A DNA stretch of 23,408 bases, from NCBI GenBank assembly GCA_946999425.1, contig CAMQDG010000020.1, forward strand, positions 1 through 23,408. The letters are read 5' to 3'. The translations under genes were made by a program, and so were the position numbers. The DNA comes from an uncultured Peptoniphilus sp. (lineage in GTDB: Bacteria; Bacillota; Clostridia; Tissierellales; Peptoniphilaceae). The notes beneath the pieces are model-generated. The model was not told the DNA's origin. It searched no databases and worked only from the letters and a program-made list of their open reading frames with translations. The stretch's first letter is position 1. Each line of letters opens with the position of its first letter. Shown piece by piece: positions 23,107-23,408 of this stretch.

Positions 23107-23408
23107 ATTTTGTTTTAAAATATCCCCGAACCGCATGTATTGGGTGGGAAAATAAAATAAATATTTGATTTAAAATTTATTTTAAATTTCTCAACATACC
23201 TTTTTTCTTCATTTTTTCTTTTTCATTTTTTATCTTACATAAATAACGCGAGGGGGACTAATGGACTTGCGATTGTCCCTAACGTCCCCCTCGCGGCTCC
23301 CCCTCCTTACCCCTCGAAACGCTTTTTAAAGGTGGAAAAGCTTACGCTTTTCTTTCCTATTGTTTTTGTGGAGGTTGAATCGGTATTTATTCTTTTTCGT
23401 TTTTTTAT
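23107..23408. other. Gene-free right edge of window
   Basis: No convincing coding frame or RNA gene on either strand in these 302 bases. It begins with a GC-richer patch (23125-23150, CCCCGAACCGC...GGGTGGG). A perfect AT-only inverted repeat, ATTTAAAAT-TT-ATTTTAAAT (23168-23187), and a long pyrimidine-rich stretch (23201-23236) follow. Then come the GC-rich nested hairpin (23247-23295), a C-rich tract and a small hairpin GAAAAGC-TTAC-GCTTTTC (23335-23352). GTGGAGG near 23370 resembles a ribosome site but no start codon follows at a suitable distance inside the window. Confidence 0.7.
23247..23295. repeat. GC-rich nested inverted repeat
   Basis: Perfect 12-bp arms CGCGAGGGGGAC (23247-23258) and GTCCCCCTCGCG (23284-23295) enclose a second inverted repeat GGAC (23263-23266) / GTCC (23275-23278) with loop TTGCGATT. 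Alternative pairing of the left arm with GTCCC at 23275-23279 is possible. There is no T-run after either arm, so it is not a normal terminator. Its composition contrasts sharply with the surrounding AT-rich DNA. It could be a miniature mobile element, a repeated extragenic palindrome, or part of a structured RNA. Confidence 0.8.

Noticed and set aside
23168..23187. Perfect 9-2-9 inverted repeat of only A and T
   Set aside because: In such AT-rich sequence it can arise by chance; no T-run, gene or second copy supports a function.
23101..23408. tRNA, rRNA, CRISPR or integrase attachment site at the right edge
   Set aside because: No cloverleaf, regularly spaced repeats or recognisable rRNA sequence; the hairpins do not form a tRNA.

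Overview
This window looks like ordinary chromosome of a low-GC Gram-positive anaerobe (Bacillota). The base composition is strongly AT-rich, ribosome sites are GGAGG-like, and the gene set (clpC-radA, T-box tyrS, a Bce-type resistance module, two lipoproteins with LTAC/FTGC lipoboxes) fits. Paired copper-amine-oxidase-type 'stalk' repeats and an aspartase suggest a Clostridia/Tissierellia (Peptoniphilaceae-like) bacterium. That placement is inference. I see no rRNA, tRNA, phage, transposase gene or CRISPR array.

Layout. (1) 2-3416, plus strand: the 3' part of clpC, running in from outside the window, overlapped by radA, then a bidirectional terminator. (2) 3482-5036, minus strand: a lipoprotein and a secreted stalk-domain protein in one operon. 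(3) 5121-8853, plus strand: cca, glmM, degV and a small two-helix membrane protein. They are tightly packed behind an extended -10 promoter so close to the ATG that the mRNA is probably leaderless. (4) 8911-9818: a MerR-type regulator with a diagnostic 19-bp-spacer promoter. (5) 9827-13276, minus strand: a GNAT acetyltransferase, then the phosphate uptake genes pstS-pstC-pstA without pstB or phoU. A PhoP-like box of four hexamers at 11-bp steps lies in front of pstS, and a hairpin separates pstS from pstC. (6) 13452-20012, minus strand: read 5'->3', tyrS, pyrC, response regulator, histidine kinase, hairpin terminator, ABC ATPase, ABC permease. The tyrS leader is a tyrosine T-box with an extremely short Stem I. 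(7) 20214-21488: a GT4 glycosyltransferase. (8) 21634-23058: aspartase with a strong terminator. (9) 23107-23408: gene-free, with an unusually GC-rich nested hairpin.

How it works together. Section 6 resembles a bacitracin/peptide-antibiotic detoxification module (BceRS-BceAB type). The two-component genes sit downstream of T-box-controlled tyrS-pyrC with almost no spacing. The transporter genes follow a terminator and a perfect TTACA-N4-TGTAA inverted repeat, a good candidate for the regulator's own operator. Phosphate uptake appears to be controlled by PhoP, and pstS is probably expressed more than pstCA.

The most unusual items are the ultrashort T-box Stem I, its apparent placement over a resistance two-component system, the operator embedded in the end of the kinase gene, and the GC-rich hairpin at the right edge. 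No clearly new protein system was found.
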